Part shown: piece after piece, positions 1 through 11,280 of the stretch | How the letters are laid out: each line of letters starts with the position of its first letter | How positions within the stretch are numbered: position 1 is the first letter of the stretch | Source of the DNA: Hyphochytrium catenoides | Taxonomy: Eukaryota > Sar > Hyphochytriomycetes > Hyphochytriales > Hyphochytriaceae | Length of the DNA: 37,827 nt | Direction of reading: 5' to 3' | Assembly: GCA_900088475.1 (NCBI GenBank) | Contig: FLMG01003259.1 | Span: 4,026-41,852, forward strand | Position numbers and translations under genes: made by a program | The notes under the pieces: generated by a model | Databases searched by the model: none | What the model was told of the DNA's origin: nothing | Seen by the model: the letters and a program-made list of their open reading frames with translations, nothing else

Positions 1-980
1 GAGACAGAGAGAGAGAGAGAGAGAAAAAGGGGGAGGTGATGCAGGCGAAGAGTTTTGCAGCGGTCAATCGGAAGAAGAGACAGAAACAGAGAAGCTGGCG
101 AAGAGCCAGAGGAATGAGGAGATAAGCTTCAGGCCGTATTTATCTATAAGATTTATTAAGATAGAGAGTGCGAGATATAGGGTACTGGGTTGGAGAAAAA
201 TAGCCTTTGGATAATATCAACAAACTAAGCGCCTGCCAAACGTATGCCGATGCCTGGTGCTTTACTTGTCTATATCAGCTTCTGCCTCTCACATTAGGGC
301 CTGAGATTAACCGCCCTCTACCTTCGTCATTGTAGGTCCGTCGCTCTTCGGTGTAACCTGAACTTGCGCCGCCCTGGGCAGTAACGGACCTATAGGATCT
401 GGCAAACCACCTCCATAGTAGTGGAGAAGACTCCGATATATAAGCCTCCTGGCTGTTCCTAGTTAACCACTATGAGGCCACAAATGATGACATTTGACTG
501 TGCTATTTGAGTGACAACTATCGGACTAAACTAGAACCCGTAAGATGTGGGTCTGTTACGGATCCCTCCCAAAGTAGCAGCAACCCAGAACCTCCCAGCA
601 GCGCCACCATCGCCTTGGCATTGGCATTGGCAGCCGGTGTTAGGCACTTCCTTCAGGTCTATGAAAGAAGGGCAGCTTTGGTTCCTTCCATGCTTAGTGG
701 TCAGGGCCCATGTGCTACTAAGATAGTCGAAGGAGACCAATATCTTTCCTTTCTTTTATAGAGCTTCAGTATTGCGTTTCAGATGTGCTGACATGCAGAC
801 ATCCACTGCAAGTCTAGGCACGATTGAGGAAGCCCATTGATCGCTGTTTAGCCCATAGACCCTAGTTTAAGGTTGCCATGGAGATGGAGTACATTGGTCC
901 TATCATCCATCAGGGTGGCTCATGAGGGCATAAAGTCCAAGGAGAATGATACGATTACTATGTGATAAGTAGGCACCTCA
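1..980. other. Left-end region without a recognisable gene
   Basis: The first 30 bases are a GA-rich simple repeat. Apart from that I see no open frame with family similarity, no splice-joined exon chain and no RNA gene. A short frame on the plus strand at about 507-761 has no ATG start and a low-complexity look, and I do not consider it a gene. The 3' flank of the Rpn7 gene lies at the right edge. Confidence 0.5.
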
Positions 981-3091
981 CTAGACGTTCACCGCTCGCG
1001 CCAGCTTTTGAATGCGATTGAGCAGCAAGTCTCCTTGTTTGATGACCTCTTGATATTGCGCGTTCTTCGCATCTGGACGGTTGGTCTCAATGACGCCTTT
1101 GACCTTGTCGATCTTCGCGTTCAGTCTCCCGGCAGCGATAAAGCGTGATAGTTCCCTACAAAGAGCAAGTGGTGCAATTAGGACCTGTATTCAAAGAGGT
1201 CTCTCATTTCGGCTTACTTGTCTAAAAAGGGGACAGTGATGCCAAATGCCCTAGCCATGGACTGCATAGTCACACTGGGTCGAGGAGTGGGTTAGTTCTA
1301 CTATTCCAAAAGAGATCCCAGAGAGCGGGAAGAGTAAAATCTGGGGCAGTCACCTGCGATAAGACTCTAAGAATTGTCCGTAAGCAAGCACACGATACTC
1401 TCGAATAATGTAGCGCAGATGCTGGGATAGATAGACATCCTTTCTGATCCATTCATGAAGATCCACTGCCATCCACAATATCAGAGCGGTCAGTTTTCTT
1501 AGCCGCAACGAAATGCGAGCTGCCGAGAAGTGCGAGCTGCGGGTTCAATCTGCAAGAAGACGTACCCATAGCCTCGAAAAACTTTCTATACTCGCAATCA
1601 TAGAGAGATCTGAGAAACTTTTGCAGCGACTTCTCCTCCAGAACGACTGCGAGGACTTCGGGAGAATCCACCACCTGTGTGACACACCGTTTTGATTAGA
1701 GTCATACAGAGCGAGGAACAACAACGTCCGATGAAAGAAACACTGGGTAACAACCAAAGAAAAGCAAGGCCAACGACAGAAGGCTGACGACAGGGGGAAC
1801 GGTCAAGCAACATGGCGCACGGGGACAGAAAAAGGAGGACCACTGGGTACTATGTATGCATATGGAGCGAGAGGGAAGAGAGAGAGAGAGACAGAAAAGA
1901 GAAGAGACAGAAAGAGGAAGATAGAGGGAGGGAGAGAAAAGGAAGGGAGTTTAGACTATGGCTACCATATTACCTTCTTCTTCAGAGTAACCCTGTCGAG
2001 CACCAGCATGGAGACAATGACGGTATAATAGACGAACCTCTCAAAAGGGTAGAGCTCTGAACAACTGAAAGTTGCAACACATTCCTGGAGACGAAGACGA
2101 TTAGGATCTCAGCCGTAAAAAAAGATAGCCCGAGGTTGGAGAACGGTTCAGTAGCATTGTCGCGATTTATCTTACCAAAAGCAGAGATGAGGCGCCTTTG
2201 ATGTCCCTCGTTTGCATCAGGTAGGTTCCCTCATATACTTTTAGTCTATTCCTTCGATCCCAGTCTCCCCCCTCATCGATCAACCTGTACAGGGGCATCA
2301 AGAAGTCAGTGCAAGTCGAACGGGTAGCTGCTTGCCCGTGTTGCTTTTCCAACGTACTTCTTGGCTTTTTCAATGTTGTCCTTGATAAGTTGTGAATTGC
2401 CGTGGAAGAAGCCTATTCTAATCAAGTGAAGGACCAACGTAATCTTTTGATTCACTGATTGAGGCTTCTTTTCTACTTCGCTGAAGGCCTCCAGGGCTCT
2501 TTCCTAACATATTTAGTCGTCAGGGCCATAGCACAAGATGTTGTGACGCATCACCCTCACCTCATCTCCAATTCGTGAGTACATCTTCGCCTTCATATAT
2601 AGTGCCTGTAAGACCTCCATGTCTCCCAGATTGGCAACAGCATCATCGTGCTTTGCCTCGATAGACTTCAGCTCCTCCTCATTAGCTGCTCTGTAAGAAA
2701 GAGGTCAAACTACATGTCTGGAACTCTCTAGGAAACGCTGCTTCACCTCATCTTCTTTAATAGTGAGTCATCAAGCTTCCAGCCCAGTTCCTGACATATC
2801 TTCTCGTAGAACGGAGCCATGTCTTTACACAAGAGCGTCAATAGCAGTACATTTAGGGGCGGTTCATATGCCATGCTTACTGTCTTTCTCGATAATTTGA
2901 AGGAGCTGTTTCTCGATCTCCTTCTTCTTCTCTGGAGACTCAACCGTATAAAGGAACCTGGAATCCAATCAGCTTGAATATTTGGACAGAGGATTAGAAT
3001 TTCAATACCTCATATTGTGGACCTCCATATTGGGCAATCTCTCAATCTCCTCCTCGTCCAGCATCTCCACTTTGGCGTCCTCTTCTGCCAT
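981..3091 (-). CDS. 26S proteasome lid subunit Rpn7 (PSMD6), 11 exons
   Basis: Non-ATPase PCI-domain subunit of the 19S lid, needed for lid assembly and degradation of ubiquitinated proteins in nucleus and cytosol. The reconstructed protein runs from ATG at 3091 to TAG at 981-983. Seen in order: an acidic N-terminus, the [15 protein letters not shown] block that aligns with the human DNNMAPYYEALCKSLDW region, the [15 protein letters not shown] block, the YDCEYRKFF block, and the C-terminal PCI end with [20 protein letters not shown] and NRPDAKN. The first exons are 3009-3091, 2881-2957 and 2747-2822; most introns are about 55-75 nt. The intron between the VTLKKK and VVDSPEV exons is longer (about 1690-1965) and carries a GA repeat. 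The exon encoding [10 protein letters not shown] starts near 1471 after an AG that removes an in-frame stop. The gene is divergent from CCT5. Family assignment is firm; individual splice sites are predictions. Confidence 0.93.
1868..1952. repeat. GA-rich microsatellite inside an Rpn7 intron
   Basis: Imperfect run of GA, GAGAGACAGA and related units on the plus strand, lying in the predicted long intron of the Rpn7 gene. It produces spurious Arg/Glu-rich frames on the plus strand. Confidence 0.75.
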
Positions 3092-3895
3092 CTTGTGAGT
3101 GGTCCGGAATATCCGCTATAAGCCCCGCTAGTTCTATGCCTATGCCTTTGTCTAGTGAACGTTGTCGACAGGTGACGTATCTCTGTGACTAACCCGGTGA
3201 CTTCAAGCGATCACGATGGATCCATAAAGCTTCATCTCGCCTGGAAATCTTCACTTTACAGTCTCTACCTGCAGAACTCTATTAATATTACTTGAAATCT
3301 GCAAGAAGTCGAAGGAAGAAAGATCAGCAGCGGCGCCCCTAACATTGACACTGGCATCCTCTAGGGAAGAATGTAAGCGTCATATAAAGAATGATATATG
3401 GCTTTATCCCAAATCCCAGAAGGTTCGTCAACGGTTATACAGGATATTGGGTCGGATGGGCTGATGCGAACGGATATGGGTGGGGGAACTGTTGTGAAAT
3501 ATCCTTTCAACGATCTGCTGAGATCCAGAATCTGCATAGATGATTTGCAAGATTGTTTGGCATTTCCAGAACTTCTCCAGGAGTGAAGAAGACTCCGCAA
3601 TGTTGCTTCTCTCATGATAAGAATTAGAACTACAGAGGCAGGTCAACTGGCGGAGCCTTGACTTTATAGGGTTTGGAGGGAAAAGGCAAAAGATGTCAAA
3701 AGATCATCGTCCGTCCATTCTCTTTGTTCGGAGACGAAGAAAGAGCTTGCTCAACGTAGCCAGAGCTCGACTGGATTGCCTCTTTCTGAAGCTTTTGAGG
3801 CGTATAACTCTCGTCTGTCTCCATATTAGCTTCTTTCAGGACAAGTTGTTTGCATCAGAAGCTGATCTGGTGCTCATCCAAGGGCTGAGGGAAAG
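3092..3895. promoter_or_regulatory. Divergent intergenic region between Rpn7 and CCT5
   Basis: About 800 bp separate the Rpn7 start (minus) from the CCT5 start (plus), so both promoters and 5' untranslated regions must lie here. I see no convincing TATA box or named element. A 62-codon frame starting with ATG at 3398 and ending near 3586 on the plus strand is the only ATG-started frame of note. It resembles nothing I know and may be an upstream frame or chance. Confidence 0.4.
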
Positions 3896-6650
3896 ATGTC
3901 TATGATCTTTGATGAGTTCGGTCGTCCTTATATCATTATCAAGGACCAAGGCAAGGAAGAACGCCTGAAGGGACTTGATGCACAGAAGGCCAACATTCTG
4001 GCTGCTAGGACAGTATGTGGTCTCCTCAGAACATCGCTAGGACCCAAAGGTACTTGGAAACTTTCGGTATTGGCTGGTCATTGATAAAGCAAAGGAGTCT
4101 TTACTATCCCTCTGTGGATGCTAGGCATGGATAAGATGCTCGTCAGCAAAGACGGAGACGTGACAATCACCAACGATGGAGCCACCATTCTGGAGAAGAT
4201 GGATGTGGAGCATCAAGTTGCCAAGCTGATGGTGGAGCTGTCAAAGTCGCAAGATGATGAGGTAAGGGCGATCGGGCTTTTTCACTCTTCAAGTCACTCT
4301 AATCCGTCCATCCTAGATTGGTGATGGTACTACAGGCGTAGTGGTGCTTGCAGGTGCTCTTCTAGAGCAGGCTGAGAAGCTACTAGAGAAGGGCATCCAC
4401 CCAGTCAGAATAGCAGATGGTTTTGAGGAGGCTGCCGAATATGCCTGCAAGTATATGGAAAAGATTGCAGATAACATCGCCTTCACAAAGGACAACCTAG
4501 AGCCTCTCCTGGAGACGGCCATGACTACGCTAAACTCTAAAATTATAAATGTGGCCAAGCGTAAGATGGCAGAGATAGCAGTGCAGGCAGTATCAAGCGT
4601 CTGCAACTGGGACAGAAGAGACGTAAACTTTGACCTAATAAAGGTTGAGGGCAAGACGGGAGGCAGCTTAGATGACACACAGCTAATCAAGGGCATCGTC
4701 ATTGACAAAGACATCTCGCACCCTAACATGCCCAAGGTCATCCATGATGCAAAGATTGCCATTCTGACATGCCCATTCGAGCCACCAAAACCTAAGGTAA
4801 TCCCTTCGAAGCTATGGAGTTTGATACCAGCACAACAGCTTGGGCGTTAGTGCCTTCCTTGGTGCTGATGCGTTTCCTCTCTCTCTATAACCGCTGTGCC
4901 TTTTTCCTATCCTGTACCCCTGAGTTCTGTGCCCTGCCCAAAGTTGTAAAGAGGGAGGCTCATATATCCTCTGTAGACCAAGCATAAGCTCGACATCACA
5001 AGTGCAGAAGCGTATGAAAAACTCTACGAGCAGGAGCAAAACTACTTCAAGACCATGGTGAAGCAGGTGCGCAAGGGAACCGTAGCTTCCATTTCCTTTC
5101 CTCTCTTGATCATCCATAACACCTTACCGTCATTGCACACGCTGGCCCCATCATATTCTTTAATCAGCCTTTCTTGATAAAGATTATTGGATGCATTATC
5201 CGTGAGCTTTGCTCATGAAGAATCCCTTGAAGCCCTTGTTTCGTTCTTACCATCTTCTGCTGCCTATCCTTCCCTGATTCTCGTCACAGGTCAAGGATAG
5301 CGGTGCCAACCTTGTTATCTGCCAGTGGGGCTTTGATGACGAGGCAAACCACCTCCTTCTGCAGAACAAGCTGCCTGCAATTCGCTGGGTAGGAGGCGTG
5401 GAGCTGGAGCTCATTGCCATAGCCACTGGAGGTAGGATTGTGCCGCGGTTCGATGAGCTTTCTCCAGAGAAGCTTGGCAAAGCAGGTGAGTGAAGACGAG
5501 ACAACGCCACCGAGGAAACAAGTTTCCTCCTTAGACAGCGTTTACGGCCTCCCGTTACATCGTACTTCTGTCTTTGCCAGTGTCAAAATCCTTCATCCTG
5601 CCTTGTCAGTGGAAAAGGCTTGCCACATGTTAGACTTATTTCGCGAAGAGCTCTTTATCCATCTCCGTCCGTAGTTTTTTGCGTCCATCACATTCCTAGT
5701 CGTAGATGATGCTAATTCTTCTTCCTCCTCTGCCGTAGGCATTGTGCGGGAAGTCTCCTATGGCACCACCACTGACAGAATGATTGTCATTGAGGACTGT
5801 GTAAGCTCCTCAGCCGTCACAGTGCTGGTCCGAGGAGGGAACAACATGATTGTAGAGGAAGCCAAGCGTTCACTGCATGACGCTATGTGCGTCGTCAGGA
5901 ACCTTATCAGAGACAGTAGAGTGGTTTATGGCGGTGGAAGTGTGGAGGTGGCTTGCTCTATCCAGTTAAATGAGTACGCAGACAGCATCGCAGGCATGGA
6001 GCAGGTACGAGGAAGTCTAACGGTTTGGCATGGGGTCTATCACTCTTTCAAAGTCCTGGATTCAAGCGTTACAATGTGCCTACTAGATTAGCACTTTTCC
6101 GCTCTTCTGGCTCTTGGTCTTTCTCGTAATTGGGCGGCGCTCTCGTCCTCTTCCCTTTAGGCTCTCTGTGCTTGATTCACTTACTTGTGCCCTCACTCCT
6201 ACTCGTTGCTGCCACCATAGTATGCTATCCGGGCCTTTGCTGATGCCCTGGAGGATCTGCCCATGGCTCTTGCGGAGAACTCTGGCCTCTCTCCTATCTC
6301 CTCTCTGTCTGACGTGAAGTCACGGCAGATTGCAGAGAAGAATCCACATCTAGGTGTTGACTGTATGCAGGCAGGAACCAACGGTAAGATAGAAACCTCA
6401 GTAATTAGGCGACAACACGGCTTAAGGAGAAGAGAAAGAAGCCTCCGGCGAGGACGATACAGCCTTACTTCTATCCTCTACTTTCCCACTCGTCTTTGAC
6501 TTTTACACTCTTTCCTCACTCTCAGACATGAAAGCGCAAGGCATCTTTGAGACTCTACGGGGCAAGCAGCAGCAGTTCATGTTGGCTACTCAGGTCGTGA
6601 AGATGATTCTCAAGATTGACGATGTGATTCTGATGGGTCAGTACGACTAA
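3896..6650 (+). CDS. T-complex protein 1 subunit epsilon (CCT5), 8 exons
   Basis: ATP-dependent group II chaperonin subunit of the cytosolic TRiC/CCT ring, which folds actin, tubulin and other substrates. ATG at 3896, TAA at 6648-6650. Exon 1 gives [20 protein letters not shown] and TSLGPKG; exon 2 gives the nucleotide-binding [14 protein letters not shown]; exon 3 opens with [20 protein letters not shown] (the GDGTT phosphate-binding motif). Later exons give the apical [20 protein letters not shown], the epsilon-specific [20 protein letters not shown] and [12 protein letters not shown], and the final [16 protein letters not shown]. The [13 protein letters not shown] signature separates epsilon from the other CCT paralogues. 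Introns begin after PKG, DDE, KPK, VKQ, KAG, MEQ and GTN; all phases match. The protein is near the usual 540 residues. Its neighbour Rpn7 is also a proteostasis gene, transcribed divergently. Confidence 0.96.
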
Positions 6651-6985
6651 GGGATAGAGGCAGCCCACGTTTGATTGATAAAGCAGCAAGGCAATAAAGT
6701 GGCACTTTTTGATGGACGCAAGCGCTGATTGTACCAGCACAGTTAGTAGGGATCCACGATAACGTGGAGAATGAGTCCATCCTCAGCCTCTATAAACTTC
6801 TTTCTCAAGCTCGTCTTCCCTACTTCCTTACCATCCGACTTTTCTTCAAGTTCCCTCCTCAATCAATTCTGTCCGTATGTATCTACCTCCCGAGCCCTAG
6901 ACCGTCCTACCGCTATCAGCACGAGCTCTCTATCCCTATTCCTGCCAGCGGATCTTTGCGTTTAGTGAGGTGGCATCTATCAATG
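6651..6985. other. Convergent 3' intergenic region, CCT5 / SPFH gene
   Basis: About 335 bp between the stop codons of two convergent genes. It should hold both 3' untranslated regions and poly(A) sites. Short frames here overlap on both strands and have no family similarity. Confidence 0.5.
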
Positions 6986-7924
6986 TCAGGAAGCGGCGCC
7001 TGGGTGGAGACTGTTGGTAGCAATAAGAGCAGAGGAAGGAATGTACGCCACTGTGGCCTTGCTGTTAAGGCTAGCCAGCGCCTCTTGTTGCTGTCTGCTG
7101 GACATATAGCCCGAGAGAAGAGTTAGCGCTGTCTCTGGCGGCATCTTGTCCTTCATTTTCTCCACCATGGATTGCAGGCTGTCAATTAGTGCTTGATTCC
7201 TGGTACTCTCTATCTGAGAACGCGTCTGCGCCTCCTGCAGGAGCTTCCGTTGCTGAGCTTCATGCTCCATTGCTTCGAGCTCTAGCTGAGTCTTCTTCAG
7301 CTGCTTCTGCAGCTCGGCTCGCAGCAGAGCCTCCTGTCGCTCATATTCAAGCTTAGACTTGGCCAGTTTACTTCGCGCCTCTTCCTCCACGATACTCTGC
7401 GCAGCTTTATCCAGAGAAGCAGGGAAGGCAATCTTCTCCATTTTAAGCGCTGAGATCTTGATGCCTAATCGCCCCATCTCCTTGTTAAGATCCTCTAGAG
7501 TCTGTTCGATAACTTCAGGAAGGCGGATGCGAACATCTTCAGTGCTAAAGTTCCTGGACTTAGTGCCCAGAAGGTCGCACAGCGTGTGCTTGAGGATCTC
7601 TAGAGAGTTGGACGAAGCCATCGTAAACCTCTTCCCGTCCGTGACATAGTAATGCACGATGAGATCAACCAGAATGGTCAGATTCTCCCTTGTTACCAAG
7701 CGAAAAGCCGGAACGTCATAGACAGACAAGGCTAGAGAGAAGATCTCCACGGTGTCAATCAAGGGAAAGCTCCAGAAGAGAGCTCTGCGGTCAATGACAG
7801 AGACAGAGCCAAAGCGCGTGACCACTGCGGCTTGGAAAGGCTTTAGCACGACCAAGCGGATGATGAAGACTCTCAGCATAAGTAAGGAGATGGGAAGGAT
7901 GAGGAGAGAAAGGAAGAGACTCAT
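6986..7924 (-). CDS. SPFH/band-7 (stomatin-prohibitin-like) membrane protein
   Basis: Single-exon frame of 312 residues, ATG at 7924, stop TGA at 6986-6988. Residues about 3-25 are hydrophobic (FLSLLILPISLLMLRVFIIR), giving an N-terminal membrane anchor. An SPFH domain follows at about 28-185: FQAAVVTRFGSVSVIDRRAL, then a LVDLIVHYYVTDGKRF strand region, then LGTKSRNFSTEDVRIRLPEV and LGIKISALKMEKIAFP. A long charged coiled coil (about 185-265) is rich in Gln, Glu and Lys, as in stomatins and flotillins. SPFH proteins oligomerise on membranes as scaffolds; whether this one sits in plasma membrane, mitochondrion or another organelle cannot be told. No clear mitochondrial presequence is visible. 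Absence of introns is unusual beside its neighbours. The subfamily (stomatin versus prohibitin versus slipin) is unresolved. Confidence 0.85.
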   Translation of the reverse strand: MSLFLSLLILPISLLMLRVFIIRLVVLKPFQAAVVTRFGSVSVIDRRALFWSFPLIDTVEIFSLALSVYDVPAFRLVTRENLTILVDLIVHYYVTDGKRFTMASSNSLEILKHTLCDLLGTKSRNFSTEDVRIRLPEVIEQTLEDLNKEMGRLGIKISALKMEKIAFPASLDKAAQSIVEEEARSKLAKSKLEYERQEALLRAELQKQLKKTQLELEAMEHEAQQRKLLQEAQTRSQIESTRNQALIDSLQSMVEKMKDKMPPETALTLLSGYMSSRQQQEALASLNSKATVAYIPSSALIATNSLHPGAAS

Positions 7925-8146
7925 CGTACTTAAACCTTGCTGTCTAGATGGAGCTGGAACTTAGCGCTGATGGACTGGAGAAGAAGTTGGCGGGAATAAG
8001 GTGAGGACAGGAGCGAAGATGTGAGAGAGGAGTCAGGCGGAGAGTGGGCAGCAGCCGGGGAAAGAGTTAGACAGGCCGGCACCAGAGACACTGATGAAGG
8101 GATTTCAAGAGGAGGCAAGCGAGGTTGTGAAGAACGAAGAGAGCAT

Positions 8147-8147
<1 letters not shown>

Positions 8148-8194
<47 letters not shown>

Positions 8195-8232
8195 GAGAGA
8201 GACACACAGAGAGACAGAGAGAGAGAGAGAGT
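8148..8232. repeat. GA microsatellite upstream of the SPFH gene
   Basis: Nearly pure (GA)n on the plus strand, with a few CA and C interruptions, about 220 bp upstream of the SPFH start codon. On the minus strand this is a CT tract. Apparent Ser-Leu or Arg-Glu frames through it are artefacts of the repeat. Confidence 0.9.
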
Positions 8233-8701
8233 AGGAGCAGGGGCCTTAGAAAGCCAGTGAACAAGACCTGGGAAAAGATAAACAGAACCTTTCGATGTAT
8301 GTGTATGTTTGTCTGTACCGGTGTTATCTATGATAATTCAAACCCACACTACTTACATGATCAAGAGTTACAGGAGTGTATGTTGGCAGAGTGTTTGTCC
8401 TCTGACTAAAGAGTCGGGAAGCACAGCCAAAGAGAAAAGAGAAGAGCTTACCTCTCTCTCTCCTCCGGCCCCGCCTGTCTTTCTCTCTCTCTTTTCCTCC
8501 CTAACTCTTTCTTCAGTAGGATACGTCTCACCTCTCCCGTTATCAGGATATTGAAAGCCATCGCGTCTCTCGTCTTGCTTACATCTCTCTCGATGCCACA
8601 GTGAAGAAACCTTCAGCGTTCGCCTGGCTGAAGCTTCATCTAGGGAAGTTCTCCGCGGCATCTTCAAAAAGCTAGCAATCTTCGCTACCTTTCTCTTAAA
8701 T
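8233..8701. other. Intergenic region downstream of the coiled-coil gene
   Basis: Between the GA repeat and the stop codon of the next minus-strand gene. A minus-strand frame continues through about 8368-8700 but begins inside the neighbouring gene in another frame and has no recognisable content; it is probably 3' untranslated sequence. There is a CT-rich patch at about 8450-8515. Confidence 0.4.
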
Positions 8702-10650
8702 CTACGGTCTTCCTGCCGCTGTAGGGAAGGAGGCAGGAGGGAAGCTCTTCTCAGCGCGCTGTCTGGCCTTCGAGGCTTCTCTGAACTTTGCAATGAGCTG
8801 CTTCACTTCCTCTTCTAGACAATGTATCCTCTGGTCCTTGTCAATGCCTCTCTGCCTCTCTTCCTTCAGCTGCTGACTTAGTCTCTGAATGGCTGTGAGT
8901 GTGACTCTCTCATCTCCCGCCTGTCTCTTGGTTCCTCCGGAGAGAGACAGATGGCCTTGGCCCTCTGGAGACAAGGAAGAGTTCATCAGAGTACTGGGAG
9001 AACGAGACGGTGTATGATAGCAGGTGTTTGGTAGCGGCGGAGAGTTGGAGGAGAGAGTGGCGGCGAATAAAGAGTCTGGTCTCTCCTCATGCCCAGCACA
9101 AGCAGGAGAGACGTTCTCCTTTTCATCCATTGGTAAAGGAGACATTGTCCATCGGCCGCTGCTGTGCTCTTTCCTCTTCCTTTCAACTCCCACAAGTTCA
9201 TTCTTGACGTCAATGAGAGAGAGAGAGGGCTTGTCCTTCTCTCCAGGGCACCTCTTGCTCAGGTCTTTCAGTCTTCTCCCCAGATCGGTGTTCTCCCGTA
9301 TAAGTCGATCCTTCTGCTTGACGAGAAGACAGACCTGAACGGACAGTAGGAGCGAAGCAGCGTGAGCCGAGGCCGAGGATGCGGGTCTATAGGAAGGTTG
9401 AGCCCTTGGAGATGGCGGGAGGACAAGTTTATACTGCTATGGAGAGAAACTTAGAGAGAGGGACAGAGAGAGAAGAACGGAGAAAGAGAGACAGAGAGAG
9501 CAGAGACGAGAGAGGGCAACAATCGTTACCAAGAGAAAAGAGAGAGATACGCGGGACAGGGTGAGTTCAAGCTGCAAGGGAGGACAACCTGGCGATCCTT
9601 ATTAGCTTTGGCCTCTGAGATGACCTTGACTTCCCTCTTCAGTTTCGTCTTCTCTCCTTCTAGTGCCAGAGACCTGTCTTCCTCCTTGTAAAGCATCTCA
9701 CGGAGCTCGGCGCACTCTTTCTTTTCCTCCTCCAATAAAGCCGTCGTTTCCTCTAGAGCAAGCCTCAGACGCACCTTAGGAATAGCACTATCAGATGAGT
9801 CTCTGCTCTAGGTTTAGCCATTGAGATCTATAGCGGGGAAGGGGCAATAGAAGAGGAAGAAGAGCCAGGCGACGAGTGGAATAGAGTTCAGAAGGAAAAG
9901 GCATCGCGAGAGAGAGAGAAAGAGAGAAAGGCGGAAGACCTGCGAAGAAGAGAGGAAAGAGACCACGGCCCCATAGCCAAGGAAAGGCGGAAGGATAGGG
10001 AGAGGTACCTGTTCGGCCTGAATGTCCAGACTCCTCTTCTTCTCTCCCTCCAGCTTATCGCCAAGCGCTGCCATTGATGAGGACATCTCATTTGTCTTCT
10101 GCTCCTCACCTTCCAGTCTCTCTCTCAAGAGTAGAACCTCTTTCTCTAGCTCCTGCCTTGCCTTCTGGGAGCCAGCCAAGGCAGCTCTGAGAGCAAGGCA
10201 TTTCTTACTAGAGAGAGTCAGGGAGAGCGAGAGTTTTCCGCTCTGCTTCTTTTCTCTCTCTACCTCCTCGCGAAGTAATACAAGTTGTCGGCGCAGCTCT
10301 CTCTCTTGCTCCGCATAGAGACTCCAGGCCCCTGAGTGGAGAAGATGGGGCTTTAGAGTTAACACGCTAAAGTGAGGACAGGTGGGGAGCAGCATAGTGC
10401 AGAGAGAGGCAGAAGCTGGCGAAGAAGAGAGAAGATTGCTGTTAAGAGAGCCTGCTCGATGGAAGATAGGGAGAAGAGTAGAAAAGAAGGGAATGGGAGA
10501 GGCACCAACAGACATAGAGGGAGAGAGACACATAGGTCGTTGGAGAAAAAGAAAGCGTTTAGAAAGGGGGAGGGAGACAAAGATTAGCAGACCTCCTAGC
10601 CGGACTTTGGGTGCTGGAGGCGTCATGGCCGACGATGAAAGCCTTCGCAT
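8702..10650 (-). CDS. Coiled-coil protein of about 400 residues with KEN-box-like motif, 4 exons
   Basis: No family recognised. Predicted exons are 10593-10650, 10009-10331, 9589-9774 and 8702-9334; phases agree and the total is 1,200 nt. ATG at 10650, with a second ATG at 10626; stop TAG at 8702-8704. Residues about 20-215 are a continuous charged coiled coil (for example LYAEQERELRRQLVLLREEV and ALEETTALLEEEKKECAELR). Then comes a Ser/Pro-rich linker containing DEKENVSPACAG and TPSRSPSTLMNSSLSP, then a second coil (LSQQLKEERQRGIDKDQRIH). The linker has several Ser/Thr-Pro sites and a KEN motif, features common in cell-cycle-regulated proteins, but this is inference. It lies head to head with the snapin-like gene across a CT tract. 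It could be a cytoskeletal or centrosomal scaffold; nothing in the sequence proves that. Confidence 0.7.
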
Positions 10651-10974
10651 AGCACCACTTACGCTCCTTCTACCCTTCCAGCAGTGTGCTCTGGGATGCT
10701 AAAAGATTTGTGTCTCTCTGGTTTCTCGAGCTCTCTACCTCGTTGGGGCCTGGGGCCGGTGAAGCTCAACAAAGGAGAGCGCACAGGTACTGGTGACCAC
10801 GATAGACGTCATAGTAGCGTCGGTCGCGAGAGAGAAGCACGGGAGAGAGAGCGCGGGAGCATTGACTCGCTCTGTCTGGGTCTGCTTGAGCGGGGGCTTT
10901 TGAAAAGCCACAAGTAACGTATCGCAGAGAGCCGGTAACGATATTTATATACCTTTATCTGATTCTGTTGCTCT

Positions 10975-10975
10975 C

Positions 10976-11029
<54 letters not shown>

Positions 11030-11280
11030 CTCTCTCTCTCTCGCTTTCTTTCTCTCTCTCTCGCTCTCTCCCTCTCTCTCTCTCTCTCCCCCTCAACTCT
11101 CTCTCTTTCAACTCTCTCTCTTCCTCATTCTCTCTCCTTTTCTCTTTCTCTCTCTGTGCTCTCCTCTTTTCTCTTTCTGTCTCTCGCTTTCTCTTTCTCT
11201 CTCTCTGCCCTCTTCCTGTCTCTCTTTCTCTCTCTCCCCCGCATCTTCCTCTCTCGCTCGCTTGCGTTTTCTGTCCCTTT
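10975..11280. repeat. Long CT/GA tract between divergent genes
   Basis: About 300 bp of almost pure pyrimidine on the plus strand: a near-perfect (CT)n core at about 10980-11090, then TTTCTCTC variants to about 11280. It lies between the minus-strand coiled-coil gene (start 10650) and the plus-strand snapin-like gene (start 11551). Ser/Leu-rich and Arg/Glu-rich frames on either strand are repeat artefacts. Confidence 0.9.

Noticed and set aside
507-761. Overlapping short frames at the left end
   Set aside because: No ATG start on the plus strand, no similarity, and equal openness on both strands.
7930-8264. Ser/Leu-rich and Arg/Glu-rich frames across the GA repeat
   Set aside because: Pure consequence of a dinucleotide repeat; no conserved sequence outside it.
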